64,000 nt of DNA from Epiperipatus broadwayi (lineage: Eukaryota > Onychophora > Udeonychophora > Euonychophora > Peripatidae). A program made the position numbers and the translations under genes. The notes under the pieces were generated by a model. It was given only the letters and a program-made list of their open reading frames with translations, made no database searches and was not told where the DNA came from. The stretch spans positions 5,625,011-5,689,010 of the forward strand of contig JAQFVV010006221.1 of assembly GCA_028023455.1 (NCBI GenBank), read 5' to 3'. This document shows positions 50,106-60,959 of the stretch, in pieces. Each line of letters opens with the position of its first letter. The stretch's first letter is position 1.

Positions 50106-50218
50106 AATTATTCACCTGCTCCTTTCTCAGAACAAGCAGAAGTTACAATAAAGGTCAATTTTTCAGCAACTTTGAATTTATGCAATGCACTTTTTCCCTT
50201 ATTACGCCCTGGTGCTAG
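50106..50218 (+). CDS. CBR1-like: Carbonyl reductase [NADPH] 1-like, gene B, coding exon 4 (catalytic Asn)
   Basis: Encodes NYSPAPFSEQAEVTIKVNFS, ATLNLCNALFPLLRPGA and two bases of an Arg codon (predicted residues 94-131). It aligns without gaps to CBR1 (ADPTPFHIQAEVTMKTNFF...LLPLIKPQGR). The Asn in IKVNF (residue 111) corresponds to the catalytic-tetrad Asn of classical SDRs. The acceptor is TTTTTAAG, weak but in frame; donor GTAATT follows at 50219. The next exon should begin with the VVNVSS segment carrying the catalytic Ser; I did not find it before 64000, so intron 4 would exceed 13.7 kb unless an exon was missed. Confidence 0.91.
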
Positions 50219-50355
50219 GTAATTTGTTTTCGTTTTATTTTCTTTGAATAATTAATATATAATGAAATTTAAAGATAAGATATATCTATAATGTATATTA
50301 TGTTGTTCAAAATTCTATTTTTTATCTCATATAGCTTGTTTATTATAGAAAATTT

Positions 50356-51453
50356 GGTACTACAACTTCAGACGGTGGACACCACCTGATGGTGCTGTTT
50401 CCATGCAAAAGCATAGAAGTATGCCGTTTACAAGGCCACTCATACATCTTACGGCCTGTAAACTGTTCCAAACACTTGATGCTGATGAAGTCAACACTTC
50501 CCCAACATCGCTAGCATGTGAACATTACCATCGATGTGTTATGACAGTTTGTATAGACGTTAGTATTGAAGAATCAACAGCGTATCAAATGAGGGTGTCT
50601 GCAGTTGTAATGATGAAAAGTGTAGCAATACACATTCACAACTTTTTATTGTTAAACGTAGTATAATTTGTATTAGGTACTGCAAATTTTTATTATTTTG
50701 CAAACGTCTCTACTTTCCTTGTTAGCAGGTCCAATTTAATAAATGAGGAGCAGAAATCCAATTCGGCAAACTTCACGCGAAAGTCACGCACTTTGCGCTA
50801 ACTTTGCGAGATCGAAAAAGTAAAATGGCAGAAGGAGATTCGCCATTTAAGTTATTGGATTTATCTGCTATAGAAGCGGACACGATGGGTAGCTTTCCTT
50901 CAACCAAAAAAACAATTTTACCCACAGAGAAGAACTGTGTTTGTGGTGAGGTAATGATATTAAGGCGGTGTAAAAGATATGAAATGGAATGTGAATCGCA
51001 TCAATGCCATCGAAGGTCTGATCTACGTAATGGGACCTGTATTGAGTGAAATGTTCTTGTTTGTATAGATATGAAATATAAGGAAAATTTTTTATTTTTC
51101 TAAAAATAAAAAATTTAAATCCAAAATAAAAAAAAAAAAAAATTAACCAGTGAAAGTGTTATTTAACAAAAAAAACTGAAATGTTTTTACCCCCTCCCCC
51201 CACCAAAAAGGAATGTAAATCCCCCAAAAAAAACTTTTTAAAAAAAAGAAAAGAAGTCATATCTATTTGTTTACGAATAAAAAAAAGAGGAAATGCTTTA
51301 CAAAAATAAAAGAACAAAGTTATATCGATTTGTTTTTGAATAAATAATAAAAAAATATAAACAATCTAAATCAGCTCAGTAACGTTACATCTATTTGTTT
51401 TTAACTAGAAGCAGCACCATCGAGTGGTGTGGATTATCCGAAGTTGTAGTACC
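50356..51453 (+). mobile_element. Merlin-like DNA transposon, internally deleted
   Basis: Left end GGTACTACAACTTC is perfectly repeated in inverse at the right end (51440-51453); imperfect pairing continues over about 42 bp to GATGGTGCTG. A perfect 8-bp target duplication GAAAATTT flanks it (50348-50355 and 51454-51461). An 8-9 bp duplication and GG ends fit the Merlin superfamily (related to bacterial IS1016/ISXO2-type elements). A transposase N-terminus survives inside (50825-51049); the DDE-type core is absent, so the copy cannot move itself. It sits just downstream of gene B exon 4. Confidence 0.85.
50825..51049 (+). pseudogene. Merlin/ISXO2-like transposase, zinc-ribbon N-terminus only
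   Basis: Starting from the second in-frame Met (MAEGDSPFKLLDLS), the product has about 74 residues. It shows NCVCGEVMIL followed by MECESHQCHRRSDLRNGT and ends at a TGA. A CxCG pair, a Cx4C pair and the (S)LRxGTxFE segment are the zinc-ribbon and junction typical of ISXO2/Merlin transposases, where the DDE domain follows at once. Here it stops at the junction. Frame upstream (from 50804) adds 7 residues and may not be used. A separate 87-codon frame at 50403-50666 overlaps the terminal repeat and has no known domain, so I do not call it. The family call is by motif only. Confidence 0.72.
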
Positions 51454-51461
51454 GAAAATTT

Positions 51462-52979
51462 TAAAGTAATTATCAAAAAAAAAAAATTTCACAGATGGAA
51501 ACAATTGATAATAATTGTTATGCTTTTTTGTCTTGGTTTTTTTTTTTTTGTACACTTATTTGTTATGCTATGTACTCAGGTGTATTTTCAGTAACAAACC
51601 AACTGGGCAAACATCAATTTTGAAATAAAATAACATTAGACAAACTCTAAAACTCAATAACTAGTTTATTCACTTATATTGAAATAATGAAATAATAATA
51701 AATGAAAATAATAGAGAAGTTCACTCTACTTTTGGAAAATGATTAACAACAATTTGACATGTGGGGTATCTTAACACATTGCCAATATATAAATATAGTT
51801 TGTTTAACTTTAATTCCATTTATTCATATTTTCCATATACAGTATGATAACTTAGCAGACAATGTTTGAAGATCAATTTCAACCAGTCTTTTACTTAGGC
51901 TGACCAATTTCACTTATCTGCACATTTTTAATCTATATTGTGCCATTACAATTTAGTCACTAGCTAAATTTATAGTAATGTGCATGTAGAAAAGGTAAAC
52001 CAAAATCATCATCACATTTTTATATAACCATAAAGGAAGTTGTAGGGCATCCAAGTTTAAACCCTACAAGGTCCAAGTCTAAAAGCTTTAAACAGAGAGA
52101 GAGTGGGTCAACAATTATATGCTTTATTTGTTTGTGTGTTGATAGAAAGGTAATACACACATTTAAACTATTTAATATTTAAATTTTCTGTTCAAAAGCA
52201 AAGTTATAATGCATACGTATAGGCAGTGTATGTGTAAGCTATTTAATTGTTTTATATTTCAAATATTCAACATTTTAACTTTCTTTAAAACTAACTTATG
52301 CTTGATCAATTTTAATGTCTTATTCTATACTTCTATTTTGCTTTTCTTTAAATGTAATTGGGATTTAAAAGTTACAGATTTAATTTTAAATAATAGGGTT
52401 ATAATTACTAAGCTAGCAATTATATTATTTAATGTTAGTTTATGAATGATTTGAAAGAATGAAGGATGTGTGTACATTACATACAGAAATTTACATTTAC
52501 TAAATATTGAAAGAAAAGGAAGGATTAAATCTGTCAAATTATTTTTTTTGTACAATTTTATGTTAAAAGAGGAAATCTGTTTAATCAGATATCTATCTTT
52601 GTAGCAATTTTTTTTGTAAATGATTGTTTTTCACTTTGGGAGCTTATAATGGGTGAGAGCTCTAATTTTGAAATTGTCTTATCTTAAGATCTAAAGAAGG
52701 AAGCTCAAAAATTTGAAATGTTACCTAGATGTAAAAAAAAAAAAAAAAGAAAGGAAATAAGGATTAAGTCTATTTTTTAAACAAAAGTGTCTGGAAAAAG
52801 GATTAAACTTTTCAGTTGAAAAATAATTTAGTTGAAAATAAATTAGAGATCTAATTAAAACAAATTTGTCCAAAAATAGCAAGTGACGCTATCTCTGATT
52901 GGTTAAGTTAGCTAAAAATTGGATATAAAAAGTGTCTGGAATTATTATTATTGTGATTATGATTCAGATTATTAGACTA
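51462..52979. other. AT-rich intronic sequence (gene B intron 4)
   Basis: No exon with CBR1-like sequence was recognised. Overlapping frames at 52209-52555 on both strands are low-complexity and not called. Short (AG)n and poly(T) tracts occur. Confidence 0.4.
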
Positions 52980-53530
52980 TTAAATTGAATGTTGAAAATA
53001 TAAGAAATGGCTGGCTAGAAAAATTATATGTATGTCCCATCTTTGCCGGACCATCTGGGGAAGCTGCACATCATATAGGAAAGAAAAGATGTTGTGTCTA
53101 AAATAATATTCTACACCTTTCAACTGACCAGAGAAATAAGATGTTTTTAATAGAAGGAAGAAAGCATTCACCTGCATTCGATAAAAGATGAATTAATCTA
53201 CTGATAAATATTAATCATCAAGTCCAATTAATTGTTCCAACAACTGATTTTAAACTCAAGAAAATTTATAAATGTGAAAACAACCGCTGTATTTCATCCA
53301 CTAAAAGAATAATGCTTGACAGGAAGAGAAGAAAAATTAATATAATGATTTCCAAATTATCCACTAAAGCAAATAACCTCAATAGAGTCATCATCATCAA
53401 ATAGTTATACAACTCAAGAAAGAGATTGTTCCCACGTAAAACGGAAATGGTAGCTGCAGAAATATAGACATTATACAAGACAAGTTTGAACCCTTGGAAA
53501 TTCGCCACAAACAAAAGATCGGTAATATGA
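52980..53530 (+). mobile_element. Probable LINE fragment (linker region), degenerate
   Basis: In the + strand, about 53300-53380 encodes KRIMLDRKRRKINIMISKLS, followed after stops by a KTSLNPWKF-like stretch. Many animal non-LTR elements have a basic RDRKxLxRKRRKIxxxL stretch and a downstream IKxNPKxFFS stretch in this order between endonuclease and reverse transcriptase. The similarity is weak and from memory of the family's general pattern only. The minus-strand frame at 53266-53514 is its shadow. Confidence 0.35.
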
Positions 53531-55719
53531 CTTTTTATATCTATTTTCTTTATGATATCAGAGTCTTAATAAACATTTTAGCAATAAAGTGGTATATTTT
53601 ATTTAAAGAACTTTTAAAGACTATTCAGATCGATTAAAACAAGAATGTCTTACTAATAATAACTTTGAGCTTCATAAATTATCTTGAATGTATGAAAATT
53701 ATTTGTTTATTAATTTTACAGTTATGAAAAATATTAATGTGTAAAACAATTTTTTTTATGGTATTATGATTTTAGTTTTAACTAATATATTATTATTATT
53801 TTGGTTTTAAATAATATTTTGTTATTATGGGATAAAACACGCACATACATAATAATATTTTTATATGTGTATAATTGCGAGTGAATGTGAAATAATGAGT
53901 AGTATTAGAATATTAGATTATTTTGTTTCAAGTTAAGTATAGCATTTCAGAGGTAGAAGAGCGGGGGAGAAAATAATTTAAAACTTGTTTCTAAAACTTG
54001 CTCTTTCAATTCTATTAACATTTTCTTTTACATTCTACTTACATGTTAGATTTATAAAGTATGTGTGCTAATGAGCAGATAATATTTTTTTCTTGAAATA
54101 CTTTTCTCATGGAGTGAAAATCATGGTCAATGTGACGTCCAACTTAATACAAAATACATTTGAAGGGAAAGGGGGAAGAACTTGAAATTAATCTGAGGAT
54201 TGTTATATAATCAATTATTATCATTATTATTATTCATGTCAATTTTCATGTTTATCTAGAAATTTTTATGTATATGTTAGAAATGTAGTAATAAATATTA
54301 GTTTGTTTTATTAAACGAGGCGTATATATTTCATTAAGTGTAGTCTTTGTTAAGTGTGATTATTCATCATCATCAATGGTTGAATATTAGTTATTTAAGA
54401 TATAAGTAAGTATGCTAAAATTAAGCAATAATTATGAATTTCTTTATAAAAATTAGTTTTATGTTTAGGCTTAGTCCTAGAGCTGTAGTTGAAACCCTTG
54501 TCATTATCGTTATTATTATCATCATCATCATCGTCATCAACGTTTTAATTAATGAGCTGTTTAACTGTTTAAAGGCCATAAATAAATATTGATTTTATAA
54601 TATTTAGTGATTTCTTAGTATTATTATAACCACATCCCGTCATCTATTTCATGCAAGGATGAGTGAATTGCCATCCTAAATTAGTTATATATAATCTGAG
54701 CTAGTAAACTTATAAAAATATTGAAACACATTTGTTATGCTAAGATCTGAGAAATGATTTATGTCTAATATACTCCACTTTGGTTTATAGATGTTTTACT
54801 TTTACCTAAATATTAGTGCGTATAGTGATATGGCTCAAAAAGCAAAATCTCCCATTTTTATTAGAAATAAAGTACCAAAAAAGGGGATTCAAATCCGGTA
54901 CATGTGAAAGGTTATTAGATATAACCGTGTCTAGATTCAGATAATCTAGTGGCGCCCTGCTAGACCATATTCACTTAGTATTTGTTTAAACATGCACTTA
55001 ACATCAAACCAAGAAATGAAAGTGGATAAGATCTACTGCCTGTATACCTGAGTTATATTTTATTGAATTACTAATGTACTCACTTCACGTGATTTCATAT
55101 ACCTGAGTTATAATACTTGTTATTAATAATTTAAATATTATAATTCGTGATATTTGGACTACCTTTCAACTCAGGTATGGAAATAGTTATTTGATCAACC
55201 TTTAATTTTGTTACAATGAACTCCTTTACTTATATCTTTTGAGTAACATTAATTTTGTTACAATATACATAGCTCTGAATTAGCTCATGCTTTTTTTTTT
55301 TTTGCAAGAAATTTCATTATCACTCAACTAGTAGTCTATTGACTTATAAGTTTTTTTCATAGATATGCTAATTAGTATATCTTAGTCTTATTTATTATTC
55401 ATTTTATTATATGGAATGCTTATTTTCTAGAATGTACATCTTAATGAAGGTAATAATAATAACTGTACTTTCTGCATGCAATTATAAATTTTTATTAAAC
55501 TTTATTTACAATAATAAACATATATATATATATATATGCACAGACAGTCCGCATTTGCCCTTACTCAAGAATATAATTCTTAAATCTCCCAGGCCTTCTG
55601 CGATTTCTTGCATGTTTAGATAGAGACACAGGTTTTTTATCGTCATGATCAATAGTCAAATCTGCTTAATCTTACAGTTTTGATGCTAAAGCATCATTCT
55701 CCAGTTTTGCTGTGCAAAA
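53531..55719. other. AT-rich intronic sequence
   Basis: A tRNA-like minus-strand motif (GGATTTGAATCCC, near 54885-54897) and an (ATC)n tract at about 54508-54540 are present; no SINE can be delimited. No exon is seen. Confidence 0.4.
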
Positions 55720-55805
55720 TAGGCAAAACTCTCCATACATTAGTGCCATTGAGTGCAAACCAGAATAATCAATGGATGCCAGAAGAAATGGTGATCATGT
55801 GATGT
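55718..55805. repeat. Partial arm of the GCAAAACTCTCC family
   Basis: GGCAAAACTCTCCATACATT, GTGCAAACCAGAATAATCAA and the flank AAATGGTGATCATGTGATG are present without the interior or opposite arm; the flank is fused directly to the left arm, which indicates an internal deletion. Confidence 0.7.
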
Positions 55806-55859
55806 TTTGCTGTACAATTGTGATTGAATATTTACTTCATCAGTTTGACTATCAATGAG

Positions 55860-56640
55860 TGTTTCCATATTTTATTCTTCTGAGAAGACATCAACATGCT
55901 CTTTACTTTCACTAGATTCTGTTTTTGAATTAGCTAGTGTAAGTTTACCATTTATCACATTGGACTTATCACACAGATGCAAATGTAGATGATTAACATG
56001 TCTTCTCATAAGTAGTCCATTAGCGAACTTGGTTATTCTAATTATATTAGATACTACTATGACACCAGGAATCCAGTTCCTTTTGAAAATATATCTAGAC
56101 CATACAGTTTCATCAATTTTAAATTTTCTAAAGTTTACTTTGGAATTCTTCTCGTCTAAAACATTTTTACTAGTTACATTATCTGCTAATATTGATTGAT
56201 GAGTATGATACTTTTGCTGCATTAAGAATTCTGCCGGTATTTTCAAAGAATGCACTTGGAATGAGGTGTTGTAAAACATAATTTCTACCAATGCTTCTTT
56301 TATATCTTTAACTGACATTAAATGTACTTTCTCAGCCAACTGATTGAATTTTGAATGATAGGTTAAAATATGGCTTAATCTTTTATCAGCCAAATATTTT
56401 TCAAATTATGGAAAGGTAAATCCAGTTTCATTGTCTGACATTAACGTTTCAGGGTAACCTTGGCTAGCAAAACTTTTTGAAGAACTCTAATTGTACAGTT
56501 TGTGCTAGTATTTGTTATGAGCTTGTGTTTGGCCCATTTTGAGTAAGAATCAATGACTATTAAGAACAGGTATCATTCATTTGACCACCAAAATTTATGT
56601 GGATCCTCTGACAAGGATTTTTTGACTCCCTATGATTGAA
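55860..56640 (-). mobile_element. Ty3/Gypsy-type integrase fragment (decayed retroelement)
   Basis: The minus strand holds a 173-codon open stretch (56393-55872). It contains KIPAEFLM, then KFKIDETVWSR, RNWIPGVIV and LMRRHVNHL. PAExLM, the short beta-rich domain around WxPGxI and the RRHVxxL end are the usual layout of the C-terminal part of Ty3/Gypsy integrases. Upstream in other frames (56400-56640) come the degenerate core motifs VIDSYSKW and MSDNE. Core and C-terminal parts are separated by frameshifts and stops, and there is no LTR, RT or gag nearby. It is a dead fragment. Confidence 0.75.
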
Positions 56641-57797
56641 ACATATTTTTAGTCAAGTCTGCAGTGGGCTTGCCTATCAAAGAGAGATTTTTAAATAAAT
56701 TATGTCTTCTAAAAAAAAAAACGATTTAGTAAAAATTGAGACAATTAATGCTTAAATGCATTTTTCAAGTTATTCAAATGAATTCCATTCTTGGTTTTTG
56801 TACAAAATTTGATGGTTATTGTTTTACTTGATGCTAATAAGCTTTTTTAGTGGTCTTGTTTAAGTAATCAATAAACTGTATTTTAAATAAATGACTATAT
56901 TTTAAGATATATATATATTTCTATTTTTGCAATTGTAAATAAATTTCTGATGAAGAAGAAAACTTTTGAAAAGCATTTATGTTGTGAAAAGAGATTTATT
57001 TGTAATTGAATCGTTTTATCAATAATAATATCAACAATTCCAAATATAACTTCTGGATTAAACCATCAAATATCAATAATGAAATAAAAAAGTTGATATT
57101 TTTATAATATTCACTAACAAGCAAATAATTAACATCTAATGATAAGTGCAAAATCTTTTTGATTCCAAGTATTAACAGAATTAATGAAAAAATCCTTATA
57201 TAATACAGTTTGTCAAATCTAAAATAGACTTTATTGTTTTTTAATTGATTTATTACAGAAAACATTTGATACTTGTATTACATAATTACTTCATGAGCCT
57301 TAATTATTGTGAAACAATTATTAAATTTAAAATCTACTTCAAATTATTTTGTCAACGGTGGTCATTGTAATGTGGCTGTGATGTAACATTGTTCAATCAA
57401 ATATGTTAATTGCAAATATTAGAATTAAGTCATTAAAAGTTTTCATTTTTAATAATTCATATTGAATTGCTTATTAAAAACTAATGATTACACTTTCTGA
57501 TAGAGAATATTATACAAACAAATAGAAAATGTAATTATATGTGTAATTTACAATTATATATGTATATATACACATTACATATATAAATGATATATTTTAC
57601 ATATATAAATGATATATTTTGCGGGTTCATCCATGTATGATTTTGATTATAAATATGCCAACATTTCAGCTTGATTACACAAACTATCAACTGGGTGATG
57701 AGTAGAATATTATAAAGATCATTGTAGAGGCAAAATATATCATTTATATCTGTAACCTGTGAAAATCTTTGTATCAACATTATAATCAGTACTAAAT
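56641..57797. other. AT-rich intronic sequence
   Basis: A 21-bp unit (ATATATAAATGATATATTTT) is repeated twice at about 57581-57622. Minus-strand frames of 89 and 106 codons are AT-rich low-complexity and lack domains; not called. Confidence 0.4.
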
Positions 57798-57917
57798 CAA
57801 TATCAATAACAATCAACAATCTCAAAGTGTTATCAAGGCAACCTTCTTTTAACAATAAAGGTGTTAAAAGTAGATTGCCTTGACAACAGTTTGAAATTGT
57901 TGATTGTTATTGATATT
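57798..57917. repeat. Short foldback element
   Basis: CAATATCAATAACAATCAAC on the left pairs with GTTGATTGTTATTGATATT on the right, continuing to AAGGCAA...TTGCCTT and TTAACA / TGTTAA around a tiny loop at about 57851-57867. About 120 bp in all. Confidence 0.75.
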
Positions 57918-58293
57918 GGGATTGTCTAAGTGTTGACTGTTTTTTAATGATTATTTATAAACCCATTTACCCTTGAGCATTATTACACTTATTATATATG
58001 CATATAATTTTTATCCACCCCTCTCCCACATAAATTAATAGAGGAATTTATGAAATTAAGTTTCCACTTTAGAACCAAATATCAATGAGAGTCATGGGTA
58101 ACTACATTTAGTGGTATTTTTGTTATATTTTATTCTGATATTTGCACTTAGACATATACAACATTCAACGTACAAATAGCAGCTTCTGGAGTTTAAGGTC
58201 CAGATGATGCTCAATTTTATCATTTCCGATGCTCAAACTTTTTATGAACGCCTCAGCAATGAAGACATTCAATTATTATTCATTTGAAATTTG

Positions 58294-59680
58294 GGTACTT
58301 ACGGATAATTTGCCTGATGACGTATTACCCTGAAGGCATACCGGTCTAATGTTGCGATTTTTAAGATAACGTCTCCAAGTGATCTGCAGACACATCTACT
58401 CGATAAGATGTGTCCGCATATCACGTGAACACGTCACGTTAAAAAGCGCAACATTAAATCGGTATGCCTTCAGGGCAATACGTCATCGGTTGACCATGTG
58501 ATGAAAAACAAAAGGAATGTCACGTTTACACACCGACTGAACACCAGCATGTTTCTTGGTCCTGAAAAAAAAATACAAAAAAAAAAAATTAGTGAAAATT
58601 TAATACTGTGAATACAAAATATTTAAAATGTACATGCATGAAAACTATTCAAAAATCTTAAAAATGTGGCCAATTATAACAGCGCGTAGCGCTGTAGTTG
58701 TTGGGGGGGGGCCCTGGGTGTTTTTGACAAGCGAAGCTTGTAGTACAAGATATAAAATACAAGATATAGCCAATGAATTTACGAAAAAATTAGTGAAAAT
58801 TTAATACTGTGAATACAAAATATAGTACCCACAAAATTATTTAAAATGTACATGCATGAAAACTATTCAAAAATCTTAAAAATGTGGCCAATTATAACAG
58901 CGCGCAGCGCTGTAGTTGTTGGGGGGGGGGCCCTGGGTGTTTTTGACAAGCGAAGCTTGTAGTACAAGATATAAAATACAAAATATAGCCAATGAATTTA
59001 CGAAAAATAATTTGATATTTGTAGAAAAAAACCCAACAAATTTGTGAAAATTTACATGCATGAAATACAAAATAAGGTCAATACAAAATATAAAAACAAA
59101 AAATTATGGAAAATGTGGCGATCACATTGCCTAATTTTAAAACCGTACTGTATAGCCAATGAATTTACGAAAAATAATTTGATATTTGTAGAAATATTAA
59201 CCCAAAAATACAAAAAAAAACCCAACAAATTAGTGAAAATTTACATGCATGAAATACAAAATAATGTCAATACAAAATATAAAAACAAAAAATTATGGAA
59301 AATGTGCCGTTAATGGCGATCACATAAAAATGTGCCATTAATCGCGATCACATGCCCTACTTTTACATACATTGGCTAATGAATTTACGAAAAATAATTT
59401 GATATTTGTAGAAATATTAACCCAAAAATTATTTACAAATTAAATGTAATTAAGTGGAAGTTTGATAATTGAAGAAATATAAAAAAAAAATTTTTTTTGT
59501 AAATTTTAAAAAAAAAAAGTTAATGCGGTTTAAAAAAAAAAAAAAATTGACTCTCTGATGGATTAATCACGCCAATCACTTCGTTGCCATGACAACATTG
59601 TCATACAAAGATCGTCGATGCCTACCGGAAGGGAAACCGGTGGGTCAAATACGTCATCAGGCAAATTATCCGTAAGTACC
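58294..59680. mobile_element. Non-autonomous DNA transposon with GGTACTTACGG termini (Merlin-like group)
   Basis: The termini (58294-58326 and 59648-59680) are a perfect 33-bp inverted repeat starting GGTACTTACGGATAATT. A perfect 8-bp target duplication GAAATTTG lies at 58286-58293 and 59681-59688. A second, internal inverted repeat (ACCCTGAAGGCATACCGG and CGGTATGCCTTCAGGGC) lies at about 58328-58480. The middle is a tandem array. No coding capacity. Perfect ends and duplication suggest a young insertion. Confidence 0.88.
58591..59420. repeat. Tandem repeat array inside the 58294-59680 element
   Basis: A 201-bp unit starting AGTGAAAATTTAATACTGTG begins at 58591 and 58792; both contain CAGCGC(G)(T/C)AGCGCTGTAG, a G9-G10 run, CCCTGGGTG and GACAAGCGAAGCTTGTAG. 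Shorter variants (with ATTTACATGCATGAAATAC) follow at about 59040 and 59235. GCAGCGCTG and AAGCGAAGCTT-type palindromes are kept in each long unit. Confidence 0.85.
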
Positions 59681-59712
59681 GAAATTTGAATAATTAATGT
59701 TTCTAATATAAG

Positions 59713-60294
59713 GAGTGCAAAATATTAAAAGCTTAGCGCTTGCGAGGCAGGTTGCCTCGTATTCGTAGCAATACTGAGCCGTACAGAACATAGTAATAAT
59801 ACCAATATGCAAAATACATGCAAATTATTTAGCCAGCCCAGCATTTGGAGATGTCAAAGCAGGTGTTGCATCTATTGATAGAGTCTCTAATTTTCCACTT
59901 GATGTCGTTTTTCTCTATGCAAACTATCTTGGTGTTAGAGGGTTCGAATATATGGCCGGTCTTCTTAGAGTGTTCCAGAAATGTTGATGAATTGTCATTA
60001 TTTTTCTGTGCTCCATTGCAAGTGTATCTATGTTGAGCAGTCCTATTGGTTATGCCAGCTTTGGTCTCATCATAATAAATGGCATGGCATCTGGGTTGAG
60101 GGCATGAAATGCTATAAACGACATGGGGGTCTAAGTGGGGTTAATTTTGTCTTTGGAGTTATTGATAAACTGATTGGTACAGAGGAGTGTATGAACTGAT
60201 TTTAAATTTGTTAGACAAGACCTTAATCAGTTGGTTAGCAATGAATATAAGGCAACCAGCCTTGAAAGCGCTAAACTTTTAATATTTTGCACTC
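59713..60294 (-). mobile_element. Penelope-like element remnant with inverted arms (GIY-YIG region), copy 2
   Basis: On the minus strand, from about 60100, the sequence encodes IYYDETKAGITNRTAQH, then STFLEHSKKTGHIF, KIVCIEKN, IRDSINRCNTCFDISK without an internal stop in this part. The YIGExxxxxxxRxxxH start, HxxxTGH and ExN..K...R order match the GIY-YIG endonuclease domain of Penelope-like elements. Two inverted arms of 45 bp (59713-59757 and 60250-60294, about 41 identical) flank it; Penelope-like insertions often carry terminal repeats in such arrangement. RT is absent. Plus-strand frames at 59845 and 59981 are shadows. Confidence 0.7.
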
Positions 60295-60959
60295 TTTATA
60301 GCTTCTCTTTCAAGTGCTTCTTACGCTTTTAATTTTGTTATTATAATATTGAGAGAGAAATTTAAAATTCTTAATTTACTAATATAAGGAGTTAATTCGT
60401 GTTTATTATTTTATCAGTAACTTTTTGTCAAAATGTGTACAATATTTTAAATGGATTAAGTTAATAATTTTTCTGATGTTATAATAATACATTAGTTGTA
60501 GGCAAGCTAAACATCAATAAGGCAAATGATATTTAGAGAACATATGAAAGTGGAGAAATACTACAAATTATTACATAAGATAAATAACATTCAGGTTATT
60601 AAAAATACAAATTGTTAAATGATAATATTCTATTATTGACATCTATATAAGAATATTAAGCATGAATTGCATTTTATTTTATTAATGTATTCTGAACAAG
60701 CAACATCCTATAGATTAACAAGAGAATTAGAATATAAAATGTAATTAGATAAATTGTTATTTGTAATTGCAAATTCCTGGTGGAATAGATTGTCTATTAG
60801 TTTAAAATCAATAAAATTTTGTTCCAAGTAAACATTTTGAAACTTTGAATATTTAAAAACATATAGAATGAATATTATAATTACTTATGATTAAGGTCAC
60901 TGATTTATAATCCATGTTTCATTAAAAATCTGAAGTTCATATTTCTATAACCAAGAGAA
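60295..60959. other. AT-rich intronic sequence
   Basis: Nothing recognised. Confidence 0.4.

Noticed and set aside
50403-50666. 87-codon frame as a second transposon gene
   Set aside because: It starts at the inner edge of the terminal inverted repeat, has no recognised domain and could be open by chance in this GC-richer element.
53266-53514. 82-residue hydrophobic membrane protein on the minus strand
   Set aside because: Hydrophobicity comes from AT-rich antisense of a probable LINE fragment; no promoter, splice sites or homology seen.
54113-54145. Possible exon 5 of gene B (a MVNVTS-like reading resembling VVNVSS)
   Set aside because: No acceptor gives the required phase, and the sequence after the motif does not resemble CBR1 before a stop is reached.
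57535-57855. 106-codon minus-strand frame
   Set aside because: Low-complexity I/Y-rich translation of AT-rich DNA, overlapping a foldback and a short tandem repeat.
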